Shown here: piece after piece, positions 47,393-59,429 of the stretch
Layout: each line of letters opens with the position of its first letter
Position numbering within the stretch: position 1 is the stretch's first letter
The notes under the pieces: generated by a model
The model's database searches: none
The model's input: the letters and a program-made list of their open reading frames with translations, nothing else
Told to the model about the DNA's origin: nothing
Assembly (NCBI GenBank): GCA_026874595.1
Contig: CM049316.1
Coordinates: 26,521,339-26,585,338 of the forward strand
From: Sipunculus nudus
Taxonomy: Eukaryota; Annelida; Sipuncula; Golfingiida; Sipunculidae
Reading direction: 5' to 3'
DNA: 64,000 nt
Program-made: the position numbers and the translations under genes

Positions 47393-48640
47393 TTGCAGTA
47401 TCTCGTAAAATATCTCGTGAATAGAGATATTTCGAGATTTCATTCATCTTGCGCCAAAGGCCACATTATTGCAGGAATCTTTTTGAAACTGACATATCAT
47501 AAGTCCTACACTATTATCTCGAAATTGTTTTTTCATTTTTTGAATATGGCTGCTAGGGGGCGCTGCACACGACCCTCACACAGATATCATTACATTGGCC
47601 ATATCTCTAAAACCAAAGCCTCAATTACATAAACTATAGCTTATTTTTTCTCTCTGAGTATTCTCCATAAACTGATAATGTCATCTGGTCTCAATGTTGT
47701 GTCACTATGTCATTGTGTCCGTCTGTTTGTCAGTTGTCCTCAAATTCGCCTGCTTGCTCTTGCGTCTCACATATAGCATTCTACAGGCCACAGTTTTAAA
47801 AGAATCCTTTTGAAACTATTACATCTTAAGTCTTACACTAATATCTCGAAACCAATTTCATTTTCCGGATATGGCCGCTAGGGGGCGCTGAACTCGAACC
47901 TCTCCCAACATATCATGCTTTGGCAATATCTCCAAAACTATAAACCTCAGTTACATAGACTGTAGCTTTTTTCTTCCTTTGAGTCTTCTCCATAACCTTG
48001 AGTAGTTATCTGGACTCAATCTTGAGTCACTTTGTCAGTGTTTTCGTCTGTTTGTCAGTTGTCCTCAAATTCGCCTGCTTGTTGGCACTTGCGTCTCACA
48101 TATAGCATTCTATAGACCACAGTTTTGACGGAATCCTTTTGAAACTATTACATCTTATGTCTTACACTAATTTCTAGAAATAAATTTTTCATTTTCCCGA
48201 TATGGCCACTAGTGGGCGCTGCACACGACCCTCCTACACATACCATTGTATTGGCCATATCTCTACACCAAAAGCCTCAGTTACATAAGCTATAGCTTAT
48301 TTTCTTCCTTTGAGTCTTCTCCATAACCTGATTAAGGCATATGGTTTCAATCTTCTGTCACTTTGTCAGTGTGTCCATCTGTTTGTCCGTTATCCTCAAA
48401 GTGCCTGCTTGCTGGTTCTTACGCCTTACATATAGCATTCGACAGGCCACAGCTTTGACGGAATCCTTTTGAAACTGGGATATCTGATGTCATACACTAA
48501 TAATACGAAATTTGACAAATTTGTCGTCTTCGGAATATGTCTGCTAGAAGGCGCTACAGTCGAGCCTCCCAAGTATATCATTAATTCGCCATACCTCCAA
48601 AACTATAAATCTAAATTACATAAATTATAACTCATTTTCT
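47393..48640 (+). repeat. four tandem ~330-bp monomers
   Basis: The marker (G/A)TATGGC(T/C)(G/A)CTAGGGGGCGCTG recurs at spacings of 325, 331 and 335 bases. Each monomer also carries TTGTCAGTGT/GTGTCCGTCTG, CCTCAAATTCGCCTGCTTG, CATATAGCATTC, GGAATCCTTTTGAAACT and CTTATTTTCTTCC(T)TTGAGTCT. Confidence 0.85.
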
Positions 48641-48894
48641 TCCTTTGAATCTTCTCAATCACCAGGTTATGTCATCTGGTGTCAATCTTGTCTCACAAAG
48701 TCAGTATGTCTGTCTGTTCGTCTTTTGTTGTCAGCTTTGTCTGCTTGCCTGTTCATTTGTCATTCTACGGGCCACATATTCTCAGCAATGTCCCTGAGGG
48801 TCATTCTATTAATAGAAAACCGACAATATGTTCTATCTGTCCGTCTGTGTTTCACTTCCGATTTCCGGCAAGCGTTCGACCTATGGTCGTCTAG

Positions 48895-50725
48895 TTTTGT
48901 ATTCTGTGTTTTATCCATTACAACTACATTTGTATTCAGCTCAATCCGTATGCTGAGATATGTGCAGTGTTCCTTAAGTATGTATTACATTATTCATGCT
49001 GGTCCTGTATCGAACATCACAGTGTACAATAATGCATACATACAAATATTATAGATTGTAAAGGGTAACTTTTTGCCGATCTTCCTTATCATGATTCATA
49101 ATATTGCTCTCGGCGGTTTGTAGTAAATGCCGAAAATAGAAAAGAAAGCTCAGATGGGAGAGCATATTAACAACTTTGCAGCAATTCATACTATATCATG
49201 TTCATACTTCATCAATTTACAGCAGTATCTTAGCCTTTTGAACTATACAGAGTCATTTCATCAATCAAAGTTGTTTGCATGTTACTAACTTATTTCTCTT
49301 AGTTCACCCAAATGTGCAGGATGACCTAATGATCGTATAGTATAATCCAGCATTTTGTATTCGGTTTTACTTTCTTAATATTTCATTTACATGTGTATTG
49401 TAACTTGTATCTTCATATCTGGGTCATATTGATCATATTATGTTGCATTTTACAAGTGGCATAGTGCCCTGCTTATATCAGAAGTATTCTTCTGATGCAG
49501 GCTACCCTGCAACACGTTGTTCATAAATGTTTTCATAAATGTTGTGATAAATAAGGATGTGCATGAAGAAAATACAATAATTTCCCTAGTCTCTCCTGCA
49601 TGTACACTCGGATTTGAAAATACGATCACTGTTCTTTGAGTATTGCACACTGGTCCAAAGTTAAAGTATTGAGTATAATGAAGTAGTTTAGGGGCGATTA
49701 TAAAAGGAAATGATCTTTGACTCGATTCTGAATCCGTACCATGTGTCTTATGTCATCCAGGACTGACTGTATTAAAAAACGCACCATGCTGTTTCCTTTC
49801 CATCGAGACCGGATCCAAATGTTCCATGCAATTTCTTTAAAAAGGGACCGGATTAAAACTTCAAGTAAAATTTCTGGCAGGAAACTGATTTTCGCATTCC
49901 TGAATGAAAGTGGCTATCATCAGTCATCAAAACATATTAGTATTTAATAGCAATGGGGCAAATGGGCAGCTTTTCATGTCTGTGTGTTTAAGTGTGCCAC
50001 ATATAGTTCTGTTTCGTCATGCCGCGGTCGTTTATTCCTCTATGTGGGTGTAACAGACTTCGGATCTAGTACTTTATTTCTACATTTACGAGCCTCGCAA
50101 AGTGGTGTCAAAACAATCACTAAAAAACACTTTTTATTACATTTTGATCGGAATGGGAGTGCTCCTGTACAAACAAACAGCCCAAATAAATACGCCGCAC
50201 CGAGTGGTCCGCACGGCCCTGCCAAGTGATCTTACAACAGTTTGCCAGTCGGGGTAGTTGACGACGCTGGTTTCAATTAAGAATCGATTAGATTATTGGA
50301 CCGGGATATGGGTAGCGCCGGAGTTAATGGAACAATTTGTCTCGCCCCATACTTTTGCAGGCATACAATGAACCTGCCTACGGAATGTTCAATCAACAAG
50401 CGGTTTTAATTAATAAAAACAGCACGTGGCATTGTATTCTGAGTAAAGGATAATTAATAAAACGTCCCTGCGTTACTTCAGTTTGTGGAAAACATAATAA
50501 GTTACAAGCATAAACTGGGGACTTTTTCCTCTCATATTTTTTATGTTTTACGTGATCAGCTTAACTCTGCTTACCTTAATTCAATAACTGGGTATATGGT
50601 GTATATGTTCAGTTAAACGAACAAAACCAAGAGAGGACAGTTTTGATTCAAAATATATCTGTCTGTATGCTAAATTATCATTATCCTTGCCAATGTTTCA
50701 AGACGAGCACAAATATATGCTCTAA
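48895..50725. other. intergenic stretch
   Basis: No shared repeat, exon or RNA was recognised. Confidence 0.4.
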
Positions 50726-51005
50726 GGCCAAAAAAATGAAAGATATGGTTCTCAGGCACCGCACGCGTCAATTTTTACCCTCCGCATCAAACATTTTTAT
50801 TTTAATTTTTATCTCTCAAGAGGATAAATAATACAATTTATGTAGTGCTTTTATACCTGCTTAGCTAAAATAAATTGTGTTATTCATGCTTTTCCCTGAT
50901 CATATTTTTTATCGAAACATACAAAAAAGGTCAAAAATAAAATACCGCCTGCCCGCACAGATTTCTGAAAAAAAAGTGCCTGAGAACCATGCTTTTTTCT
51001 TGGCC
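50726..51005. mobile_element. PIF/Harbinger-like MITE, copy 2
   Basis: Ends GGCCAAAAAAATG... and ...TTTTTTCTTGGCC with TAA outside each end (50723-50725 and 51006-51008). The inner inverted repeats TATGGTTCTCAGGCACCGC and GTGCCTGAGAACCAT, the CCGCATCAAACATTTTTATT block and the CATACAAAAAAGGTCAAAAA block match copy 1 in the same orientation. 280 bases; non-coding. Confidence 0.8.
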
Positions 51006-51714
51006 TAAAAAATTCTTTTGATAAACCGATCACAATCAAACATGCTGTGCAGATTTACCCACGCATAATTAGCCGTTTCAAACTTCTACCACTAGGCGGC
51101 GTGCATGTTGGCGAAGATCGCTTCAGTGTTAGAATGAGTATTTATCTTAATTAATTAAAGTTTTTTTCATCAAACTGTTACATTTAATGATATCCTGAGT
51201 GGTTATTTACGTGAAATGACCAGTAAGAGATCGTTACTAGCGAAAAAAAGTGAAGAATTCAACCCTTGTTCATGACGCCGCTTCATGTCAGAGTTGGCAT
51301 GTCAGCATCAACAAGCTTCATTTCACTGATTAAAAGCAGCCAATCCCGGTCACATCAGGAGAAAAAGTATAAATAATCGTATTCTACAAGTGTTGTCCTT
51401 CACACTAGTATATGTAAATAGGTTGCCCATTGTTATTTTTTAATTATTTTTGTATGATTTATATAGCTTAACTAGGGTTTTGTCAATCATTAATTGTGCA
51501 GGGTACCAGTCTAGTCCTGCTATATCTACAGAGATTTAAGGGCTTTTAAGTTACATTTTCACATTTCATGTTCATTAAATTCAGGCTTTTCAATACTTAT
51601 GCATATAAACACATCAGAGTATAAATGTAATGGTATATACAGTATTTTAATTCTTATATCGTACTATATTATATTATTTTTTATTATATTGTTATTAAAT
51701 ATTAATGTATAATA

Positions 51715-51718
<4 letters not shown>
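51006..51718. other. intergenic stretch
   Basis: No feature recognised. Confidence 0.4.
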
Positions 51719-52757
<1,039 letters not shown>

Positions 52758-53629
52758 AATTAAAATATTGATACAGGTGTAAATAAACTATGACAATAGA
52801 TATAGAATTTTCCATGTGATACACACACAGATTATATACCTTAAACATTTTAAAAATATTTTCAAATTCAGTTGAAATTAGTTGTATTTTAAACATAATA
52901 AAATAATAAATAAATCCTAAAATAAAAATTATATTATAACTACTTATTAAAATCATTTGAAAAAGTATTTGAAAATATATGTTGTTAGGGTTTGGTGAGG
53001 CAATAAGAAGTGTATGAGGGCTTTAGGCCTTTTAATATGGGTTAACTTGATGTGTCATGACAGCTAGTGATAAGCTCATGAGCAGGTTACAAGTCTATGA
53101 GTGATGTCATTTGTCCTTATCTCCTATTGGTTCTCTGCTGGGTCATGCCATATTCATGAGCTGATCATGTGATAGGCAAACACATGCAGCCCCCATAGGA
53201 AAGTTTTGTATGTGCCGATAAACCTCTTCATCACAGGCGTTATTGATACCCCCTAGTTCACCTGGAGAATTTCATTAAATGATTGTGTAAAATCTAAACG
53301 TTTCCCTGAATACATACATTGCTTGATTCCTCTATAATTTTATACATCGTGATCTGTATGTTTAACTGTGCTTTTCTTGTTGTTTTTTTTATGTAGCAAC
53401 ACGTTTGTTTAATATCGATAGTTTCTTGTGTTTTATTATTAACGTAACGCTTTGGTTAACCAATTATCTTGATGGATGGTCTATTTAATATAAAATGAAA
53501 ATGGTATCAATCATACAACTGGCCGAAATTTTTCTGTACATTATGAAGCCAGCAGCATCGCAAGAATGCACTGACAGATTTATAAAGCATGAATACAAGA
53601 TTCGCACCACCACAGGGTCCCCGGATGTA
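52758..53629. other. AT-rich to mixed intergenic stretch
   Basis: Nothing recognised upstream of the promoter-like cluster. Confidence 0.4.
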
Positions 53630-53790
53630 TGACGTCATTGATGTTTTGCAGTCGGATGAAGATTAATGTAGACTGGTCGCCCGGGACGTATTACCATATT
53701 TGGCTTGAAATGTGATCATTACGTCAGTTCACGGTGCATGGGATGGTCCATATATAAGAGATCACAAACCTCCTGTATGGAATATTGTTG
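53630..53790 (+). promoter_or_regulatory. candidate promoter: CRE, CArG box, CRE variant, TATA
   Basis: TGACGTCA (53630-53637), CCATATTTGG (53694-53703, a perfect SRF CArG box), TTACGTCA (53719-53726) and TATATAAG (53751-53758) occur in this order on the forward strand. Initiation would be expected near 53780-53790. CArG plus CRE close upstream of a TATA box is the architecture of animal immediate-early promoters such as fos. The downstream product is not identified: there is no bZIP exon here. Confidence 0.45.
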
Positions 53791-53851
53791 ACATAGCATC
53801 TTAATGAGCCATCCCACAGGAACTTGTGTCCAAGCACAAGTGGTCAATACT

Positions 53852-53941
53852 ATGAAAATGCAGATTGACCAGTGTCTCCTTTATTCTCTATCTTTTTCTT
53901 ATGTTTTCCTATTAAAAGCATTGTCTCCGATAATTTCTTAA
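53852..53941 (+). CDS. 29-codon small ORF downstream of promoter
   Basis: ATG at 53852 (context TACTATGA) opens 29 codons to TAA at 53939-53941. After a polar start (MKMQIDQ) the product is hydrophobic (CLLYSLSFSYVFLL), like a signal peptide or short membrane segment. It is the first sizeable ATG frame after the predicted start site. It may be the start of a gene, an upstream ORF or chance. A GTAAGT at about 54070 could be a splice donor. Confidence 0.2.
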   Translation: MKMQIDQCLLYSLSFSYVFLLKALSPIIS

Positions 53942-55623
53942 ATATTCCAGAATTTAAGCTGAAATCTCATATATTTTCCTAAATTTTTCTTTTATTTCTT
54001 AATATCAACAATTGTTATATAGACGTACTTAGATTGAAAGCAATCAGTTCTTTTGTATAGAACTGCGCTTGTAAGTAATGCAATCATTCATATATACAGT
54101 CATCTGAACCAATTAAACAGATCATAAGAAGACATGAGAACAGATGGTCATGTAATGCTAATACATCATGTAAATCACGATTACTGAGTGAAAAATCCTT
54201 TGTTAATCCCATCCTATATCCTTGGCTGACAATTGCTTTAAACTCCTATATTTTGTCTCAAGTGCTCCAATACAATTCCTAGGTTTCCTCTGCAGCATGA
54301 TGGGAGCCCTGTGGGAGGCGCCATGGAATAAATTACATGCAACACTTGTCCGAACAGAATTAAGCCGCATTTGCTTATATCCTTTATTTGACATTGTTCA
54401 TCCCTTGCCGTAGACCATTATCAAATTGGTCTTGTCGTCGAAAGCTGTCGGTTTCATAATAAATTGGTTATTTGATCCCCACCTACCCACCCACCCCCCT
54501 CGGCCCGTGTCGATATTGTTGACAGTGTCATGCTTGAATCAACTGAAAGTCATATGCTTGATACCAAAGTTATTTTTCGGATGTCGGCTGGTTAGTACCA
54601 TAGACGTTATACATGCAAGTCCCTCCTATTTATTTACCTGCATAAAAAAAATCAAGGTTTTTATAAGTAATCCTTTCAAATTATATATTAATATATTATA
54701 AAGAGCTGCGTTTTGATTTCTTATATATAAATCTGAAGAATTAAAGAGACTCTTTGGCCAGGTGGTGGGAGAGTGAACGCGTGCTCACTCATGCAATAGC
54801 GGTTCAGAAATGAATCCCGTTACAAGATAATGTAGTCTCCTCTTAATTTCATGTACATTTTTTTCTTATTCCTCTCTTTCTTTTCTCTCTTACTCTCTCA
54901 TTTTATTTTATATGTTTGTGCGCAAGTGTGTCTTTACACCTGAAAAAAACTGATCTTTCACCACAGAAAGTCATTTGAGGTGTGACATGCAAGACTTTTT
55001 AAAAGTATGCGATTTCTAGACGCATGACATAGCACTGAGTCAACATTCAGTTTGAAAGGTTAGTTTGTAAGAATATCACTGGATCTATAATGTAACCTAC
55101 ATCTGTTTTAAGAGTTTTCGCATCTGCTGACGGTATAGGTTACAACATTTTGTTAACAGCCAGTAAAGTACTTTATGTCCGTACTTGTCAAGATTCCATA
55201 TTTGATTCAGCTATTACTTCTGTTACCATTTGTGAATTCGACAAACTGTCACCAATTTGTGACCGCTTAATGTTTTATAGGTTTGGAACTCGGTACATAA
55301 TGTCACAACGGGCTTTGACTGTCAAGAGTATAGTTCTATCAAAAGACAATAAAAATTCTTTCGTTCTCAAGTTACCTTTGCTTCGCTAATCTTTCGCATA
55401 CTAAAGTAATTGTCCAGCAAGCGAACAACTGATGACCAACAATGATGCCAGAACCGATGCCAGCAGCCACGGGAGCTGGCCCAGTCATGCAAACAGCAGA
55501 GCTACAATCAAGTAATAATCCATTGGACAAACAGTCTGTGTCAACTGGTTTATAACCCTTCATCCTAACAACTGGCGACGAGACACGTGACCAATAACAA
55601 ATTTTAGAAAACAACTGACTTAC
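53942..55623. other. intergenic or intronic stretch
   Basis: No exon or repeat could be supported. Confidence 0.35.
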
Positions 55624-55674
55624 CTGTATGATCACATGATCTGACGATTTTCTGCTATTCACAAAGCGCCACAT
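55624..55674 (-). CDS. candidate first coding exon (MWRFVNSRKSSDHVIIQ)
   Basis: On the minus strand ATG (context CCAAAATGTGG, A at -3) opens 17 codons that end in CAG|GTAAGT, a perfect donor, in phase 0. The upstream side (55675-55950) is CpG-richer, with CCCGGCCCGGGC near 55866-55880, as often seen at gene starts. If real, the gene runs leftward, and its next exon should start in phase 0. I do not recognise the peptide. Confidence 0.35.
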
Positions 55675-55949
55675 TTTGGTATCTGGCCCGGTAACATTAT
55701 ATTCATATCCACAAACAGAACTCGTGCGACGACTGATAATTATACAATGAGAGAGGATAATTTTTCCCCAGAGCTGGAGTGGATTGGCTCCTAGCGGACA
55801 GCTGCTCGACTCTCTGATACGAATCCCTTATGACACGGGACCGCTGGTCTTGTGTTTATTTCTCAGCCCGGCCCGGGCTCCGGCGTGCTTGCCAGTGTTA
55901 GGTCTGATCGCAATAGCTGACGCCTTGGCGACTCGTGAGACGTAACACA

Positions 55950-55950
55950 T

Positions 55951-56010
<60 letters not shown>
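55950..56010. repeat. (TC)n microsatellite
   Basis: About 60 bases of TC with one TTT interruption, just upstream of the candidate minus-strand first exon. Confidence 0.95.
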
Positions 56011-56013
<3 letters not shown>

Positions 56014-56358
56014 CTGGTGAGGCGAAACATTTTCTACTTGACTCTTACCGATGTTCTCCTAATTATCTCTTAGTTATTAATTTTAATGCCTCTCCCTCTC
56101 ATTAACTTTCTTTCTCTTTTGTTCCTAGCTAACACTACAGCGTGGTTTGGTGACAAATTGAAGCTAATTTGTTCCACATGCGTAAGATCCCTTTTTATCG
56201 AGAATGAGTGAAAAACACACAGTATGTTAAGTACTATATCTGTATCTACTTAGCGTCATGCTTAAGTGATATAACATCCAATTCATTTTCCAGCTAAAAC
56301 ATATTTCTACTAATCAGACTGGTAATATCTTTGAATATAAGGAGCATGTCACTGAATA

Positions 56359-56379
56359 CCCCCCCCCCCCCCCACCCCC
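56359..56379 (+). repeat. C-run tract
   Basis: C15, then A, then C5; equivalent to a G run on the other strand. Confidence 0.9.
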
Positions 56380-56598
56380 TACTCCCAACCCCCCTCCTTG
56401 TCCATTTCAGACTAACCAGGTTGTCTAAAATCGAGTTCAAATGACCCCCTTGATATGTTTGATGAAGGAGACTACAATATTGAAAGCTAGAATCAAAATT
56501 TTAGAAGTAGTAAATATTATTTATATTGGAAGTAATATTATATTGATTCACACTTCGCTACGGGACGTAACGTATTAAAAAAAACATTAAACACATAA

Positions 56599-56938
56599 GG
56601 CCAAAAAAATTAGGTCTGGTTCTCAGGCATATTTTTCAGAAATCAAAGCGGGCTGGCGTTTTTTGGGGGTTTTTTTTGTATGTTTCGAGAAAATGTTATA
56701 TGATCAGGGAAAAGCATGATAATCGCAGAACTACTTTTGCTAAACAGGTAAAAGCAGCAAATAACAAAGAAAATATTATCAAAATTGTATTATTTTATCT
56801 TCTTGAAAGAAACGTCCGAACGGATGGAGCTTAAAATTGGTGATTTTCCATTGAAAATCAAAATAAATATGTTTGTTGCGGGGGATTAAATTTGACGAGG
56901 GCTGTGCCTGAGAACCATACCTCTTAATTTTTTTGGCC
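56599..56938. mobile_element. PIF/Harbinger-like MITE, copy 3 (inverted)
   Basis: Ends GGCCAAAAAAATTAGG and ...AATTTTTTTGGCC with TAA outside each end (56596-56598 and 56939-56941). Compared with copies 1 and 2 the interior is reversed: GTTGCGGGGGATTAAATTTG lies near the right end. 340 bases; non-coding. Three copies with intact TAA duplications in 40 kb suggest a recently active family. Confidence 0.8.
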
Positions 56939-57211
56939 TAACGATTCCACCTAATGCATGGTTAAACGAAAAGATATTAGGGACGACTGTAGTGTATAAC
57001 CAAGAAATCTCTAAGATTGAAATTGTGATAATTATAAGAAATAATGATAATGATTAGAAAATGGGATAATTTAAAATAAATAAACACAAACAATCATATT
57101 TTTGACGGGATTATCTAAAACCATAAGGGGTGATCTAAAAAAAGATTTAAAGTTACCTCCAGGGGTAATTTTAAATAAATTCAAAGTTACCTCTGGTAAT
57201 CGATTTCCGGA

Positions 57212-57225
57212 GGGGGGGGGGGGGG
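57212..57225 (+). repeat. G14 homopolymer
   Basis: A run of 14 G followed by TCGGAACCGGGGG. Confidence 0.9.
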
Positions 57226-57411
57226 TCGGAACCGGGGGTCTTCTGAAATCGTTACACCGGCCTTTGGCCAGTGCGTATATGATTTTTAGGGAACAGTAAT
57301 TGAACCATTAAGACCAGACAGCTGTTTGAAAAGAAAACAGTGGGTGCCCAAAGTGAAAGTGACGCCTCCTAATCTCCAAAGCCCCGCTGAGTTATTGGGG
57401 CCTGCACTTTG

Positions 57412-57640
57412 GCGTTGAAGTCGTGTGAGCAAAGATGACGAGTTGGGGTAAAGGCAATATCTTGTTATCAGAAAGTGTCTATTGTCACTCTGTTAATGAC
57501 TTAATACAGTATGTCAGCTACGCATTATCGTATAAAAAAAACCTTTGTTGTTGAAGTTGTGTAAGCAAAGCTGAGCAGTCGGGGATGAAAGAACTATCTT
57601 ATTATATAACTGGATATATTGTGTAAGCTACGCATTTGCT
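57412..57640 (+). repeat. two-copy ~138-bp tandem repeat
   Basis: GTTGAAGTCGTGTGAGCAAA, GGGGTAAAGG, ATATCTTGTTAT and CAGCTACGCATT recur about 138 bases later as GTTGAAGTTGTGTAAGCAAA, GGGGATGAA, CTATCTTATTAT and AAGCTACGCATT. Confidence 0.65.
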
Positions 57641-57778
57641 TAATCCTTTCCGAATTAGCTGTCTTCCTTTGATAATGATATCCTTTCCAAAGATTTTATG
57701 TTACGGAATCTAATATCAACAGATCACGTATGCGTGATGAACATAAATTTTGTCAAGGAGATAAAACAAATCAGATTC

Positions 57779-58450
57779 TGTAACACTAGGCAGCCCGAAA
57801 TGTCTAGGGAAATGAATAAAGAAGTCAGTGGTTTTACAATTACACAGTATAACAACGGTATAACAACAAACAATACAATCACACAGTAAAATAAACTAAG
57901 TGCACAGTACCTGGATACCACTGTCACAGCGATACGTTCTTTAAAATGTATAAGCTGGATGAAAATTCACACAATTTCTCTCGGAGCATAACAGTCCAAT
58001 GTAAAGCTCTTGTAACAATCCAGAAAATAAACTTGAGGCAGGTAGCATTAAATTGTATAGAGTTAGTAATAGTAGAATCCCTGAAATTACTGGATAGGTC
58101 CCACACACTGACTAACTTGCTTCCGTCCGCTGGAATATTCCCTCACCTGTCTCTCGGATCTAAAACACAGCCCCCTATTTATAACTTCTCGCCCAAGCCG
58201 AGAATTTTCCACTTCTCGAACAGTCTAAAGAATCTAACACAGTACACACGTTCAAAGAACATACCAAAACAACGAATGCCGTGTCTCAACAGATTAGGGT
58301 TCACACAACGAGAGTTCAACCAGTACGGATTAAACTGAGAGTGCAACACCGGGCCAGGCGAGGCAGCTACAACACGAGTTACGCCCGTGTCACACAACAA
58401 AAAATACATCTGTAAGACTTGTGCACACAATAAAAAGGGCACCTGTAACA
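57779..58450 (-). mobile_element. possible solo LTR or 8-bp-flanked element
   Basis: Read on the minus strand, TGTTACAGGTGCCC lies at one side and CTAGTGTTACAG at the other. A TATA box TATAAATAGGGG sits in between (complement of 58172-58183), followed by a GAGAGACAGGTGAGGG stretch. A Pol II promoter inside a ~670-base block fits a solo LTR. The direct repeat TGTTACAG at both ends could instead be an 8-bp target duplication. No gag, pol, primer-binding site or partner LTR was found. Confidence 0.35.
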
Positions 58451-58711
58451 GTTATGTAAACTTTCCTGTCTGACTGTCATTACAGTTGAATTGATAATTT
58501 TTTTTCGATATTGATACCCTGTGATTACTTGTCTTGTTAAGACAAGTGTGTAATATTTAATTATTTGCTTGCAATCAGTAAATCTTAAACACCAATGACA
58601 ATTTGCCGATTGATTTGCCGATCTGAAAATATTAAAAAATGAATGATAAGTTCATTTCGTCGCATTTGAAGAAATTGATCCCAGGCGTACTTCAATAACA
58701 ACGATATAACT

Positions 58712-59096
58712 AGAAATATACATTCTCAGGAATGCAGGCCTCCGCGAGGGAGGTGGCATAAATGGGCACCCATGTTATCATTACCTTATCGATCCCATAT
58801 TCCCAGATTCACTGGTGTACAAGTTCCCCAACAAATGTTTGCAAACACTTATTTGGATTATATTTCGATGTTCAATGTGACTGCACATTTGTGAATATAA
58901 TTGGAAGTCCTTCCTTGATCCGGATCATAAGCCGGACCCACACCAAATTCTAATCGATTCTTCATTGCCTCGTTCCCGATGTACCCCGACAATTTCAAAG
59001 TAGTCCCGTCAAGAGTTATCTTGCGAACAAACACACAAACACACACACAGTGTCACACACGAACGTGAATGAATGTATAACCTCCTAGCGGAGGCA
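58712..59096 (+). repeat. interspersed repeat family C, copy 4 (full length)
   Basis: It begins AGAAATATACATTCTCAGG, AATGCAGGCCTCCGC and ends CCTCCTAGCGGAGGCA. ATAACT flanks both sides (58706-58711 and 59097-59102), a possible 6-bp target duplication. CAAACACACAAACACACACA lies near the right end. Inverted CCTCCGC / GCGGAGG blocks near the two ends support a non-autonomous DNA element. Confidence 0.7.
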
Positions 59097-59429
59097 ATAA
59101 CTGCTGTAAAGTGGGGAGAACAGCAAACAGATCAGCGCTAATCTCAGTTAATCCCTCTCAACGAGGAATGCTCTGGGTCAGCGAACAGCTTATTTATGGA
59201 CTATTTGTGCCCTTGGATGACACGGGGAGACTCGACATAGTTATGGAAAATGGCCAACAGAGATGTTTACCAGGCGGGTGGTCATGTGTACGGGGAATCT
59301 TTCATTTCTCAAACCAGCTGTTTTTAAAGCCAGCTATTTATTTACCTTTTCTGTAGAATGTGTGTGATTCCTGGCTTACCCTACACTCATGTTAATGATA
59401 TGTAGGTAATAATAAATATTCATTTAACG

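Larger units (their letters stand above)
46949..48894 (+). mobile_element. Helitron-like (pearl-like) element, unit B
   Basis: It starts TCTGTCTGTCTG immediately after the CTAG of unit A and ends with CGACC-TAT-GGTCG-T-CTAG followed by T at 48895. A 5' TC, a 3' hairpin plus CTRR and a following T are the textbook features of a Helitron insertion (between A and T). Inside are a (CTGT)n/(TTTG)n start, the AGGTCA-rich stretch, CCATGGTTACAATTTTTTGG, four ~330-base monomers with cores near 47555, 47880, 48211 and 48546, and the shared right end. The element is 1946 bases and non-coding; short frames are incidental. Confidence 0.65.

Noticed and set aside
43907-48894. CRISPR-like array or ordinary centromeric satellite
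   Set aside because: Monomers are ~330 bases, diverged, without uniform spacers, and bounded by shared non-satellite ends, so a mobile element with internal repeats fits better.
57946-58338. A 130-codon forward frame
   Set aside because: It runs antisense through the LTR-like block and its composition is not gene-like; no splice or start context supports it.
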